Shown: positions 38,217 to 45,939, counted from the first letter of the stretch. The stretch: DNA of 64,000 nt from Berryella intestinalis (GCF_000814825.1 NZ_CP009302.1:744001-808000); one strand, 5' to 3'. Notes: generated by a model from the letters alone, not told the origin. Numbers and translations are program-made.

Positions 38217-39062
38217 GTGACTGGCAACCGGTACGGAAACGACCTGGGACGCTTGAAGGAAGCTATCGAGAGCGCCGATGCGATCGTCGTGGGAGCGGGT
38301 GCGGGCTTGTCAACCGCGGCCGGCTTCACGTATGCGGGGGAGCGCTTCGAGAGGCTGTTCGGAGACTTCGCCGCGAAGTACGGTATCCGCGACATGTATT
38401 CGGGCGGGTTCTTCCCGTTCGCCGCGCCCGAAGAGCGGTGGGCGTGGTGGAGCCGCCATATCTGGTGCAACCGCTACGAGCCGGCGCCCAAAGACACCTA
38501 CGGGAAGCTCCTCGAGCTGCTGGACGGCAGGGATTTCTTCGTGCTGACCACCAACGTCGACCATCAGTTCCAACAGGCGGGCTTTCCTCGGGAGCGGCTG
38601 TTCTACACCCAGGGCGACTACGGTTTGTGGCAGTGCAGCGAACCATGCCACGACATCACCTACGACAACTACGCTGCGGTGAAGCGCATGGTGGAAGAGC
38701 AGCGCGATATGCGCGTTCCCAGCGAGTTGGTGCCCACGTGCCCCCGCTGCGGCAAGCCCATGACCATGAACCTGCGCGCGGACGGGACCTTCGTGGAGGA
38801 TGCCGGTTGGCGCGCGGCGGCTGCGCGTTACCGGGCGTTTCTCGAGGCGCACGAAACGGGGAGGGTGCTCTATCTGGAGCTGGGCGTGGGCATGAACACC
38901 CCGATCATCATCAAGTACCCTTTCTACCGGCGCGTTTACGAGAACCCCGAGGCTATCTACGCCTGCGTGAACTACGGAGAGGCGTACACGGCCGTCGAGA
39001 TTCGAGACCGTTCGATCGTGCTGGATGCGGATATCGACGCGGTGCTGGGCGAGCTGCTTTGA
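38217..39062 (+). CDS. class-M (SirTM) sirtuin, putative protein ADP-ribosyltransferase
   Basis: A 281-residue Sir2 fold. The NAD loop is GAGAGLSTAAGF (26-37), TTNVDHQF lies at 111-118, and the zinc site is C140-x3-C144 and C175-x2-C178. Where ordinary sirtuins have the catalytic His, this protein has Gln132 (YTQGDYG). That exchange, the GERFERLFGDF block and the macrodomain gene next door are hallmarks of the SirTM group, shown in Staphylococcus and Streptococcus to ADP-ribosylate a lipoylated GcvH-like carrier. No GcvH-like or lipoate-ligase gene lies here, so the target is open. The GTG start follows GGGAGG. Confidence 0.88.
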   Translation: MTGNRYGNDLGRLKEAIESADAIVVGAGAGLSTAAGFTYAGERFERLFGDFAAKYGIRDMYSGGFFPFAAPEERWAWWSRHIWCNRYEPAPKDTYGKLLELLDGRDFFVLTTNVDHQFQQAGFPRERLFYTQGDYGLWQCSEPCHDITYDNYAAVKRMVEEQRDMRVPSELVPTCPRCGKPMTMNLRADGTFVEDAGWRAAAARYRAFLEAHETGRVLYLELGVGMNTPIIIKYPFYRRVYENPEAIYACVNYGEAYTAVEIRDRSIVLDADIDAVLGELL

Positions 39063-39085
39063 TCGGGGGATTGAGGAGGATGCGC

Positions 39086-39889
39086 ATGGAACCTGGAAGG
39101 AAACGACATCTGCTCGAAGAGCTCGTGAAGGGCCTTAGCGCCGAGCGGGGCATCGCTGCGCCGACGGCCGCCAACGAAGACGGGCTTTGGGATGCGTTCC
39201 GGGCGCTGGTGAATACACGTCCTGCATGGGCGGCCGACGCTCGCTGGATCGAGATGCAAGACGAGCTTCTGACGGGCATGATCGCCGAGGCCGGGATATC
39301 CGGCGTCGATTCCACCGAAGCCGTTTCCGACGATGGGCGCGTCCGGTTGTGGCGCGGCGACATCACGACGCTCGACGTCGATGCCATCGTGAACGCGGCC
39401 AACAGCCGGATGCTCGGATGCTGGGTGCCCGGGCACCACTGCATCGACAACGCCATCCACACCTTCGCCGGCGTCCAACTGCGAGCCGAATGCGCTCGCA
39501 TCATGGAGGAGCAGGGCTGCGACGAGCCTACGGGTGCGGCCAAGATCACCGCCGCTTACAACCTGCCTTCCCGGCATGTCATCCACACGGTGGGTCCCAT
39601 CGCCGACGGCCGGCCGAACGACGCGCATCGCATGCAGCTGGCATCGTGCTACCGCAGCTGCCTCGATCTTGCCGCGAAGTACGGGCTTCGCTCCATCGGC
39701 TTTTGCTGCATCAGCACCGGTATATTCGGGTTTCCCCAGAAGGAGGCGGCGCGAATCGCGGTCGATGCGGTGCGCGGCTGGCTTGAGTCGCACGGCGGCG
39801 GCATGACGGTGGTGTTCGACGTGTTCTCCGAGACGGATTACGCTATCTATCGGAGACTGCTGCTCGGCCAACAGAGTGTGGCGCGTTGA
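39086..39889 (+). CDS. zinc-type macrodomain protein, putative ADP-ribosylhydrolase
   Basis: A 267-residue protein, with about 85 residues of helical N-terminus and then the macrodomain: RGDITTLDVDAIVNAANSRM (90-109), GCWVPGHHCIDNAIH with Cys112, His117/118 and Cys119 as likely zinc ligands, and CCISTGIFGFPQKEAA as the phosphate loop. This Cys/His insertion defines the Zn-macro group that is genetically linked to SirTM and removes its ADP-ribose mark. GAGGAGG lies ahead. ATG 39086 is preferred by spacing; ATG 39080 overlaps the ribosome site. It is 23 bp downstream of the sirtuin, hence an operon. Confidence 0.88.
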   Translation: MEPGRKRHLLEELVKGLSAERGIAAPTAANEDGLWDAFRALVNTRPAWAADARWIEMQDELLTGMIAEAGISGVDSTEAVSDDGRVRLWRGDITTLDVDAIVNAANSRMLGCWVPGHHCIDNAIHTFAGVQLRAECARIMEEQGCDEPTGAAKITAAYNLPSRHVIHTVGPIADGRPNDAHRMQLASCYRSCLDLAAKYGLRSIGFCCISTGIFGFPQKEAARIAVDAVRGWLESHGGGMTVVFDVFSETDYAIYRRLLLGQQSVAR

Positions 39890-39976
39890 TGGATCCCCGC
39901 ATCGGCTTCATCGAATGCCGCACACCTTCCGATGAAAACAATGCGGGAGGGGGAGGCTGCATGGGAAAGACGCTGA

Positions 39977-40753
39977 TCAGCGTGTTTCGGGAATTGCGAT
40001 ATCCGACTGGTATGACTGAATGTGGTTGTAGGCGATTCGGCGCCAGTCGTCTGCGACGCTTCCGTCGCTGTTCGCAAAGAAGCTCGAGTTCATATACCGA
40101 ACGAGGACGAACTCGCACGTTTTCTGGTCGAACCCGTTGCCCCTGGTGAAATCTATGACATTTCCGGTGTTCCGAACGACTGCGGCTTCCAGGATCGGCA
40201 GCGTCAGCTCGTTGACCGGAACTTTCATATCGGGTTTATCGAGAAAGCCGCCCTTTTCCTTGGTGTGCACAGAGAGATTGCTCAAGGTTCCGTTGGTGAT
40301 GCACTTCACCCTGCGGATATCCGAGAGCCTTATCCGGTGCTTAGCTCCCATCAGGTAGCCGTCCCTTATGTAGATGTCCTTCTCGGCCAGGCTGGATGCG
40401 ATCTTCAGATCCAGGTTGTCGATGTTCTCGGGAAACTCCCCGGTGAGCTTGCTCTCCGCAAAGGCGATAAGGATAGATTTCGTCTCTCGGACGTTGTGGT
40501 ATTCCCGGTCGTCATGCACATCCGTCTGAATCTCGCCGATGTCCTTTCCCTCGAAATCACGGAAAGTCACCGTATAGCTTCGATTCGAGTTGCAGTATCC
40601 AAGAAGAAAAATCGAGCCGACCTCCGAGAACCTCACATCAACTGACTTCTTCCCATCGGTCGGTGCATAAGTGATGCCCTTCTCATGAACATGCAGGCGG
40701 TATCGCCCCGGAACATCGTAGTGAACTCCAGCATTTTCAAAAACCGGCTTCAT
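39977..40753 (-). CDS. unrecognised protein of the island (possible PH-like fold)
   Basis: A 258-residue soluble protein that I do not recognise. It begins MKPVFENAGVHYDVPGRY and is made of short alternating hydrophobic strands, with two similar halves suggested by GITYAPTDGKK and YLMGAKHRIRLSDIRRV. It looks beta-rich, perhaps bacterial PH-like, but this is a weak impression. It has no signal peptide or membrane helix. Its base composition is less GC-rich than its neighbours, which suggests recent arrival. GGAGGGAAA precedes the ATG. It converges on the macrodomain gene; the 14-bp palindrome ACGCTGATCAGCGT (39970-39983) overlaps its stop codon. Confidence 0.7.
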   Translation of the reverse strand: MKPVFENAGVHYDVPGRYRLHVHEKGITYAPTDGKKSVDVRFSEVGSIFLLGYCNSNRSYTVTFRDFEGKDIGEIQTDVHDDREYHNVRETKSILIAFAESKLTGEFPENIDNLDLKIASSLAEKDIYIRDGYLMGAKHRIRLSDIRRVKCITNGTLSNLSVHTKEKGGFLDKPDMKVPVNELTLPILEAAVVRNTGNVIDFTRGNGFDQKTCEFVLVRYMNSSFFANSDGSVADDWRRIAYNHIQSYQSDIAIPETR

Positions 40754-40937
40754 TTTCCCTCCAGCAAGTTCGCGCTTACACCGTCGATTAACTGTGCGGG
40801 TTCGATTCTAGAATATGACCACGCAGGACATCAATATACGACAACTCTTCGCCAAAGGCTCTGAGAAGCTGTCTATTGGAATGGACATCATGAGCCTCAA
40901 AAATGCCGTTCGCTGGAAACGATACCGACCAGCGAAA

Positions 40938-42191
40938 CTAGGAAGCTTCCCTATCGAGCGCGCGAAGGCCGCCAGACGCAAATGCTACGAGGTGGACGGC
41001 CAGCATGAGCGAGCCGCAAACCATGAACCACGGAGCGATGCCGACCGTCGCGGCCGCAGGTCCGGCAAGTGCGAGGCCCACAGGCGATGCCAGGAGCACG
41101 CCCGAAGAGTAGACGCCCATCGCCCGTCCAAGATGGCTTTCGGGGATACGCCGCTGCACCAGGGGCATGACAGGTGCGGCGTATACGCCCATACCTGCAC
41201 CCGCTAGGCCGAAAAGGATGACGAAGGCCGCGTAGCCGTTCTGCGGCAGCAGGCCGCAGGAAAGCAGGGCGGCGCCCATCGCGGCACCCGATCCCAAGAC
41301 GATCGACACCTTGCGGCGGACACCCGTCAGCGCCATCGCGATCCCCGAGCCGAGTAGGAGACCGGTGCCGAAAGCCGCTTCGACGAACGATGCCGCCCAG
41401 CTGTCGCCGCCGAAGCGGCTATAGACCATCAGCGGCTCCAGACTGCCGAGGGGCATGAGCAGCGCCATGCCCGCCATCTCGACCAGCATCAACATGCGCA
41501 CGCCTCTGTCATGCCACACGCACGCAATGCCCTCCCTCAGTTCCATGCGCACGCTGGCAAGTCCGGCGATCTGCAGACGGGCATGAGAGGGGATCCGGGC
41601 CGACGCCAGGTAGAAGCAGGCGAGTGCAGCGCAGGCGGCGTCGAGGAAGAGGGCGGCGGAGATTCCGAGCGTGCTATAGAGAAGCGCGCCGAGAACCGGT
41701 CCCGCTATGGCCGAGCCGCTGATGAGCATCTGGTCGAGTGCATTGATGCCCATGAGGTGGCGTTCGGGGACGATCTGGGGCATCATGGCCGAAAGCGCGG
41801 GGCCGTGGAAGGCCGTCGCGGTAGCCTTCATGGCCAGAAGGGCGATGACCAGCGGTAGCGCTGTGACGCCTCCCGCGAAGGCGAGTGCCATCGCAAGCGA
41901 GACGAGGCCCGCCCCGCCGTCGGCGATCAGCACGACGGCCTTTCGGCTGTATCGGTCTGCTACTACGCCGCCTATGGGCGAAAGGAGCGCCGCCGGCAAA
42001 AGCCCCGCAAGACCGGCCAAGGACAACGCCGCAGCTGATCCTGTCGACGTGGTCACATGCCACATCACCACGAAGGTCGCGGTCTGCGTGGACACGTACG
42101 AGAGCGCCTGCCCCGTCCATATGGTCATCGCTCGGCGTTTCCAACCGCTCATGCCCGATGAGCCCGACGCGCTTGTCCGCTTTTCGTCCAT
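40938..42191 (-). CDS. MFS efflux transporter
   Basis: A 417-residue membrane protein with twelve predicted helices. The loop 2-3 motif of the major facilitator family is visible as SPIGGVVADRYSRKAVVL, and the repeat in the second half as RRKVSIVL. The overall look is that of the MFS_3 (enterobactin exporter-like/macrolide) efflux group. It starts at ATG 42191; a longer frame reaches into the promoter. It is divergent from a MerR regulator whose operator overlaps its promoter, so it is probably induced by its substrate. The substrate is unknown. Confidence 0.88.
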   Translation of the reverse strand: MDEKRTSASGSSGMSGWKRRAMTIWTGQALSYVSTQTATFVVMWHVTTSTGSAAALSLAGLAGLLPAALLSPIGGVVADRYSRKAVVLIADGGAGLVSLAMALAFAGGVTALPLVIALLAMKATATAFHGPALSAMMPQIVPERHLMGINALDQMLISGSAIAGPVLGALLYSTLGISAALFLDAACAALACFYLASARIPSHARLQIAGLASVRMELREGIACVWHDRGVRMLMLVEMAGMALLMPLGSLEPLMVYSRFGGDSWAASFVEAAFGTGLLLGSGIAMALTGVRRKVSIVLGSGAAMGAALLSCGLLPQNGYAAFVILFGLAGAGMGVYAAPVMPLVQRRIPESHLGRAMGVYSSGVLLASPVGLALAGPAAATVGIAPWFMVCGSLMLAVHLVAFASGGLRALDREAS

Positions 42192-42235
42192 GCTCGCTTC
42201 CTTTGATCGCCCTTTGTCGCCTTCATCACGAAGTG

Positions 42236-42266
42236 ACCTTAAACTATGGGGTAACACCATAGTCAA
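42236..42266 (-). promoter_or_regulatory. MerR-type promoter of the MFS gene
   Basis: On the minus strand TTGACT (42261-42266) and TAAGGT (42236-42241) are 19 bp apart, the over-long spacing that MerR activators correct. The spacer carries the dyad ACTATGG-N7-CCATAGT (42243-42263). Confidence 0.8.
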
Positions 42267-42310
42267 GCGCTAAAATGCGAATGCTGAAACAAGCGAAAGG
42301 AGTCGTCTCT

Positions 42311-43177
42311 ATGAACAGGGCGCTTCGCAGTGGGCAGTTCGCTCGCTTGTGCCGGACCACCAAGGACACGTTGCGGCACTATGAGGATATCGGGCTGCTG
42401 TCACCTGCCTTCATTGCCGAAAATGGCTACAAGAACTACCTTCCCGACCAGGTCATGGACTTCATGCTCATCTCATCGCTTAGGGATGCGGGTTGTTCCC
42501 TTGCGGATATCAAGCGGTTCCTGGAAGGCGACAAGGGCGAACTTAGGGAGGTCATAGCCAAGCGCATGGAGGCACTCGGTCGGCAGATCGCCCTCCTTGA
42601 GCGCAAGCGAGATCTGCTCGCAAGTTTCGTCGAGCGCATCGACGAGCTCGAAACGTGGCGAGGTGGGGCAGGCGAGCTGACATCCGGCTCTTGGCGCATC
42701 CAAGAATGCCCCGAGGCGCACTACATCGAGACGCGCCTGCCCCTCGCCGGCGACATCGAAGTGACGTTCGACGCGCTTGCCGACCACATCGCCTACTGCA
42801 ACGGGAAGGGATTGGAGCTCCTTGCCGAGTCGCAGCAGGCGTCTTACCGCATAGAACGCTCCTGCTTTGCGGCCGATAGCTATCAGCTCGGCTTCTTCCT
42901 GTGCACGCAGACCCTGCGTCCCGTACCTTGCGACCGATACCGGCTGCGTCCCGCAGGACGCTATCTGCGGTATCTGAGCGCCCTGCCCCTCGGTGCGGTC
43001 AGGGATGACGGTCCGCTCGAAGAGAACCTGGTATTCGAGATGTATAGGAAGATCGCCCTGGTTATGAAGCACGAGGGAATCGCGCTCATGGGAGATGCCT
43101 ATACGACGGAGTTGTCGCTCGGCACTATCGACGGTTCGGATTTCCTGTGGGCGGAAACGAACGTGATGGTAGCGTAA
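42311..43177 (+). CDS. MerR-family regulator with C-terminal effector domain
   Basis: A 288-residue protein. The MerR winged helix is at the N-terminus (LRSGQFARLCRTTKDTLRHY, then EDIGLLSPAF and YLPDQVMDFMLISSLRDAG), followed by a dimerisation coil (ALGRQIALLERKRDLLASFV) and a 150-residue GyrI-like effector domain, as in BmrR-type drug sensors. AAAGGAG precedes the ATG at 42311. It very likely controls the divergent MFS pump. Confidence 0.9.
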   Translation: MNRALRSGQFARLCRTTKDTLRHYEDIGLLSPAFIAENGYKNYLPDQVMDFMLISSLRDAGCSLADIKRFLEGDKGELREVIAKRMEALGRQIALLERKRDLLASFVERIDELETWRGGAGELTSGSWRIQECPEAHYIETRLPLAGDIEVTFDALADHIAYCNGKGLELLAESQQASYRIERSCFAADSYQLGFFLCTQTLRPVPCDRYRLRPAGRYLRYLSALPLGAVRDDGPLEENLVFEMYRKIALVMKHEGIALMGDAYTTELSLGTIDGSDFLWAETNVMVA

Positions 43178-43256
43178 CCGTAGATCGCGCTCGGAAACGT
43201 CTTGAGCCGAACGATTGATGGCGCTTTCTTAATCGACCCGTCATCCGCGCATCATC

Positions 43257-43793
43257 CTACTCGCCATGCGGGATGCGGAAATAGTCCATCCACGTCTTGA
43301 ACCGATCCTGCGCAGCGAGGCACGTCTCGGTCAGATACCCCCGCTCCCGGTTCCACTCCGAGAGACCGCGGTAGTAATAGGCCTTCATGCTGGCGGCGAT
43401 GACAAACGGCACGACGTTGCTCGCCAGGCATTCCTTCAGCATGATGAGCCGGCCGACGCGGCCGTTTCCGTCCTGGAAGGGATAGATGCGCTCGAACTTG
43501 ACGTGAAACTCGATGATCTGCTCGAGCATGTGAGCCGCCCTCGGGTCGTATTCCCGCAGGAGCCCGCCGATCTCTCCTGCAACTCCTTCGGGCCGCGTTA
43601 TGGTAGATGCCCCCGTGGACGCCGGCTCGCTTCTCCTCCAGAAGGCGGGCTCCCATTGCAAGCCGCCAGGTATGATGCCTGAATCATGCCTGGGTTCGCC
43701 CCATGTCGCTTCCCGTTGCTTGCCGCAACGGCTCGCTACCGACGATAATAAAGTCGATCGAAGGAAGGAGACCGCAATGTTGAGCGAGAACAT
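43257..43793 (-). pseudogene. truncated Fic-family protein with substituted active-site His
   Basis: Only the C-terminal half of a Fic protein is recognisable: PGGLQ, then the helix LEQIIEFHVKFERI, the motif YPFQDGNGRVGRLIMLKECL, and YYYRGLSEWNRERGYLTETC. Fic adenylyltransferases need HxFx(D/E)GNGR; here His is Tyr (YPFQDGNGRVGR). The N-terminal part of the frame has no Fic similarity and runs under the start of the divergent XRE gene. No ribosome site is visible. I read it as a decayed and catalytically dead fragment. A retained non-catalytic function is possible. Confidence 0.7.
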
Positions 43794-44286
43794 CCGAGCG
43801 GTCCGCGAATCGCGCGGCCTCTCTCAGGAAGAGCTGGCGATCAAACTGAACGTCGTTCGCCAGACTGTCTCAAAATGGGAGCGCGGCCTTTCGGTTCCCG
43901 ACTCCGATATGCTTGTCTCGATGTCGGAAGTGCTCGATGCTTCCGTGGGGGCGCTGCTTGGTGAAACCGTTTCGGAACCTGAAGCGGATAACCTTAGTGC
44001 AATTGCCGAAAAGCTCCAGGTCGTCGACCTCCAGCTCGCTCGTGGGAGGAAGTTGTGGCGGAGATTGGTCCGCGGAACCCTGCTCGCCTTGGCCATTGCG
44101 ATCGTCCTCGTCTTCGCGTGCCTGATTCTGCTGGGAAGCCCTTACTCGTATTGGGACTTCTCCGATCCCGAGCTGGCGGTCGCGGGCGCCCTATATCACG
44201 GATTTGAGTGGGCTTTCGTCCGAATTGCGCCGATCGTGCTTGTCGCAGCGATCGCCGGGCTCTTCCTCTTACGGAAACGAGAGTAA
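43777..44286 (+). CDS. XRE-type HTH protein with two membrane helices
   Basis: A 169-residue protein. Residues 3-58 form an XRE/Cro helix-turn-helix (ENIRAVRESRGLSQEELAIK, VVRQTVSKWERGLSVPD). Residues about 99-119 and 147-165 are hydrophobic helices ending in LLRKRE. This is a membrane-tethered repressor layout common in Firmicutes and Actinobacteria. AAGGAAGGAG precedes the ATG. No partner is obvious. Confidence 0.85.
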   Translation: MLSENIRAVRESRGLSQEELAIKLNVVRQTVSKWERGLSVPDSDMLVSMSEVLDASVGALLGETVSEPEADNLSAIAEKLQVVDLQLARGRKLWRRLVRGTLLALAIAIVLVFACLILLGSPYSYWDFSDPELAVAGALYHGFEWAFVRIAPIVLVAAIAGLFLLRKRE

Positions 44287-44289
44287 ACC

Positions 44290-44327
44290 GAGGGCTTTCG
44301 GGAACGTCCCGGAAGCCCTCTTCTTCT
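44290..44327 (+). terminator. terminator after the XRE gene
   Basis: A 14-bp stem (44290-44303 with 44307-44320, one G-T pair) followed by TTCTTCT. A second hairpin, ACCGCCCG/CGGGCGGT (44369-44389), follows. Apart from these hairpins the 254 bp from 44287 to 44540 hold no gene. Confidence 0.8.
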
Positions 44328-44542
44328 AGGGTCTTCCTGCCCTCTGCGCGAAGCGCGGGAGACGATAAACCGCCCGTTATGCGGGCGGTCGCGATTTTCC
44401 GGGCGTTATATGGAGTCGGCTTGCATCAGCGGTATATACGCCGCGAATAAGATTCTCGGCAATACCGAGGACTAGATTCGAAGGAAGCGACCGTTTCGCC
44501 CTTTACCGATGATGAACTCTGTGTGCTCGTCAAATTTCGCTC

Positions 44543-44571
44543 TTGCGCGCCCCCGCCCGGTCGCGTATCAT
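44543..44571 (+). promoter_or_regulatory. tRNA-Gly/Cys promoter, copy 2
   Basis: TTGCGC, a 17-bp spacer and TATCAT, as in copy 1. Confidence 0.65.
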
Positions 44572-44584
44572 GGTCACCCGTGAC

Positions 44585-44660
44585 GCGGACATGGCTCAGC
44601 TGGTAGAGCACCACCTTGCCAAGGTGGGGGTCGCGGGTTCGAACCCCGTTGTCCGCTCCA
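44585..44660 (+). tRNA. tRNA-Gly (anticodon GCC), copy 2
   Basis: Same sequence as the tRNA at 37267-37342, with encoded CCA. Confidence 0.97.
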
Positions 44661-44712
44661 CCGTCTTCCCGGGGCCGGCCATCAAGCGTGGCCGGCCCCT
44701 TGCTTCATCCCC

Positions 44713-44786
44713 GGCGACGTGGCCAAGCGGTAAGGCAGAGGCCTGCAAAGCCTTCACCCCCGGTTCGAATCCGGGCGTCGCCTCCA
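44713..44786 (+). tRNA. tRNA-Cys (anticodon GCA), copy 2
   Basis: Same sequence as the tRNA at 37395-37468, with encoded CCA. Confidence 0.97.
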
Positions 44787-44937
44787 GAAAAGACCCCGAG
44801 AGGGGCCCCTCCCGGGGCCCCTCTCGCGTATCCGGGGGCCTTCCCGGTGGAGGCGGGCCAGCCCCCGGCCCACGGTTCCCCGGCGCGGCTCCGCGCCTCG
44901 CGTTGCGTGGGTGCGGGTCGTATGAGTGCAGGGCCGG

Positions 44938-45735
44938 CTAAGCCGCCTTCGTTAGACGGATGCCGATGTAGCAGGAGGTTTCCGGCAGCCCCGCTATGTC
45001 GTAGACGCTGGAAAGCTGGATGCCCGACACCTTCCAGACGTAATCGGTCCCCTCGACGGAGACCTCGCCTTCGGTGAAGGTGTTGCCGGCTTCGTCGGTT
45101 CCCGTATCGGTGACCGAGTCGGCCTCGAATCCCTGGGCGGTGATCGCGGAGCGCACGGCGGCCTCGACGCTGCCGGATGCGAAGTCGGCATAGCGAACCA
45201 CCATGCTGTTCGTGGTTCGGTCGGCGGAGAACAGCCATCCGCCGTTCATGAGCTTGGAAGCCTCGCCTGCGTTAAGCGCCGAGAACCCCTTCAAGTACAT
45301 GAGGGACGCGGCGGCAGACGACGTGTCGGCGGGAAGCTTGTACAGGGTCAGGTCGCTGTCGCCCTCCTCGCTTTGGGCGATATAGGTGTATCCGGCATCG
45401 TCGAACGCCTTCTTGATCTCGTCGTTGCTGAGGGTGGCCATTTCAGCGAGCTTGGGAAGGCTTGCGATCGAAGGCTCTTTCGCGAGGTTTCGTGCGACTG
45501 CGGACGAGGCGTCCTCGCTGGCGCGAAGGGGTTCGATCACCGTCGTGTTGACGAACAGGCCGCCGAGGACGATTCCCGCGGCGACGACGATTCCGATGAA
45601 CGCGAGCGCCGGCCCGGTGGGGCGGCTCGGGCGCTTCAAAGAGCTTCCGTCCAGGTAGCGGACGCCCTCGTGTTCGGTGTCGTAAGCGCGCTCCAGGTGG
45701 GCGCTTTGACCGTGCAGTATCTCTTCGATGTTCAC
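44938..45735 (-). CDS. membrane-anchored protein of unknown function
   Basis: A 265-residue protein that I do not recognise. It has about 40 charged N-terminal residues, one membrane helix at about 42-63 (ALAFIGIVVAAGIVLGGLFV), and an extracytoplasmic part of some 200 residues with SLMYLKGFSALNAGEASKL and SCYIGIRLTKAA. The topology is type II, N-terminus inside. It lies just outside the second tRNA repeat. Its 3' end is 93 bp from the repeat edge. Confidence 0.75.
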   Translation of the reverse strand: MNIEEILHGQSAHLERAYDTEHEGVRYLDGSSLKRPSRPTGPALAFIGIVVAAGIVLGGLFVNTTVIEPLRASEDASSAVARNLAKEPSIASLPKLAEMATLSNDEIKKAFDDAGYTYIAQSEEGDSDLTLYKLPADTSSAAASLMYLKGFSALNAGEASKLMNGGWLFSADRTTNSMVVRYADFASGSVEAAVRSAITAQGFEADSVTDTGTDEAGNTFTEGEVSVEGTDYVWKVSGIQLSSVYDIAGLPETSCYIGIRLTKAA

Positions 45736-45816
45736 AGGGCGACTCCTAGCGGTTTTGTGCAGTGCGCATTATACCATTGGCCTGAAACCGCAGGCGTGCT
45801 AGGATGATCCCGCCCA

Positions 45817-45890
45817 TGGGGGAGTAGTTAGCGCAAGCGTGCTTGCGGGTTGTGTCAACATCATGGCTTTCGGGCCTGGCACTCCTTAAA
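45817..45890 (+). ncRNA. yybP-ykoY (Mn2+) riboswitch aptamer
   Basis: The leader of the TerC gene contains the two signature pieces of this aptamer: GGGGGAGTAG (45818-45827) and GTCAACA (45854-45860), in the right order. GGAGT (45821-45825) can close with ACTCC (45881-45885) as P1, and an inner hairpin GCGCAAGC/GCTTGCGGG lies between. yybP-ykoY RNAs bind Mn2+ and typically precede TerC/Alx or Mn efflux genes, as here. Confidence 0.85.
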
Positions 45891-45897
45891 AAACGAG

Positions 45898-45939
45898 ACT
45901 CGTGGCGCTTCCGTTCGCGGAGGCGCTGCGAGTTTTTTT
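45898..45939 (+). terminator. expression-platform terminator of the riboswitch
   Basis: A 16-bp stem (45898-45913 with 45918-45933, some G-T pairs), loop TTCG, then seven Ts (45933-45939), 47 bp before the TerC start. Mn2+ binding upstream is expected to favour read-through. Confidence 0.85.

Larger units (their letters stand above)
44541..44844 (+). repeat. 304-bp direct repeat, copy 2: complete tRNA-Gly/tRNA-Cys unit
   Basis: Identical to 37223-37526. The first base outside the match differs at either end (G against C on the left, T against C on the right). It contains its own promoter, two tRNAs, inter-tRNA hairpin and terminator hairpin (44797-44826). Confidence 0.92.

Noticed and set aside
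40815-41207. A 130-codon plus-strand frame starting at ATG right after TAGAAT
   Set aside because: Most of it is antisense to the MFS gene. The -10 box touches the ATG with no gap, which leaves no room for a transcript start. The first 40 residues match nothing that I recognise.
37223-44844. Phage or transposon origin of the island
   Set aside because: No transposase, phage structural gene, relaxase or terminal inverted repeats were seen between the tRNA repeats.
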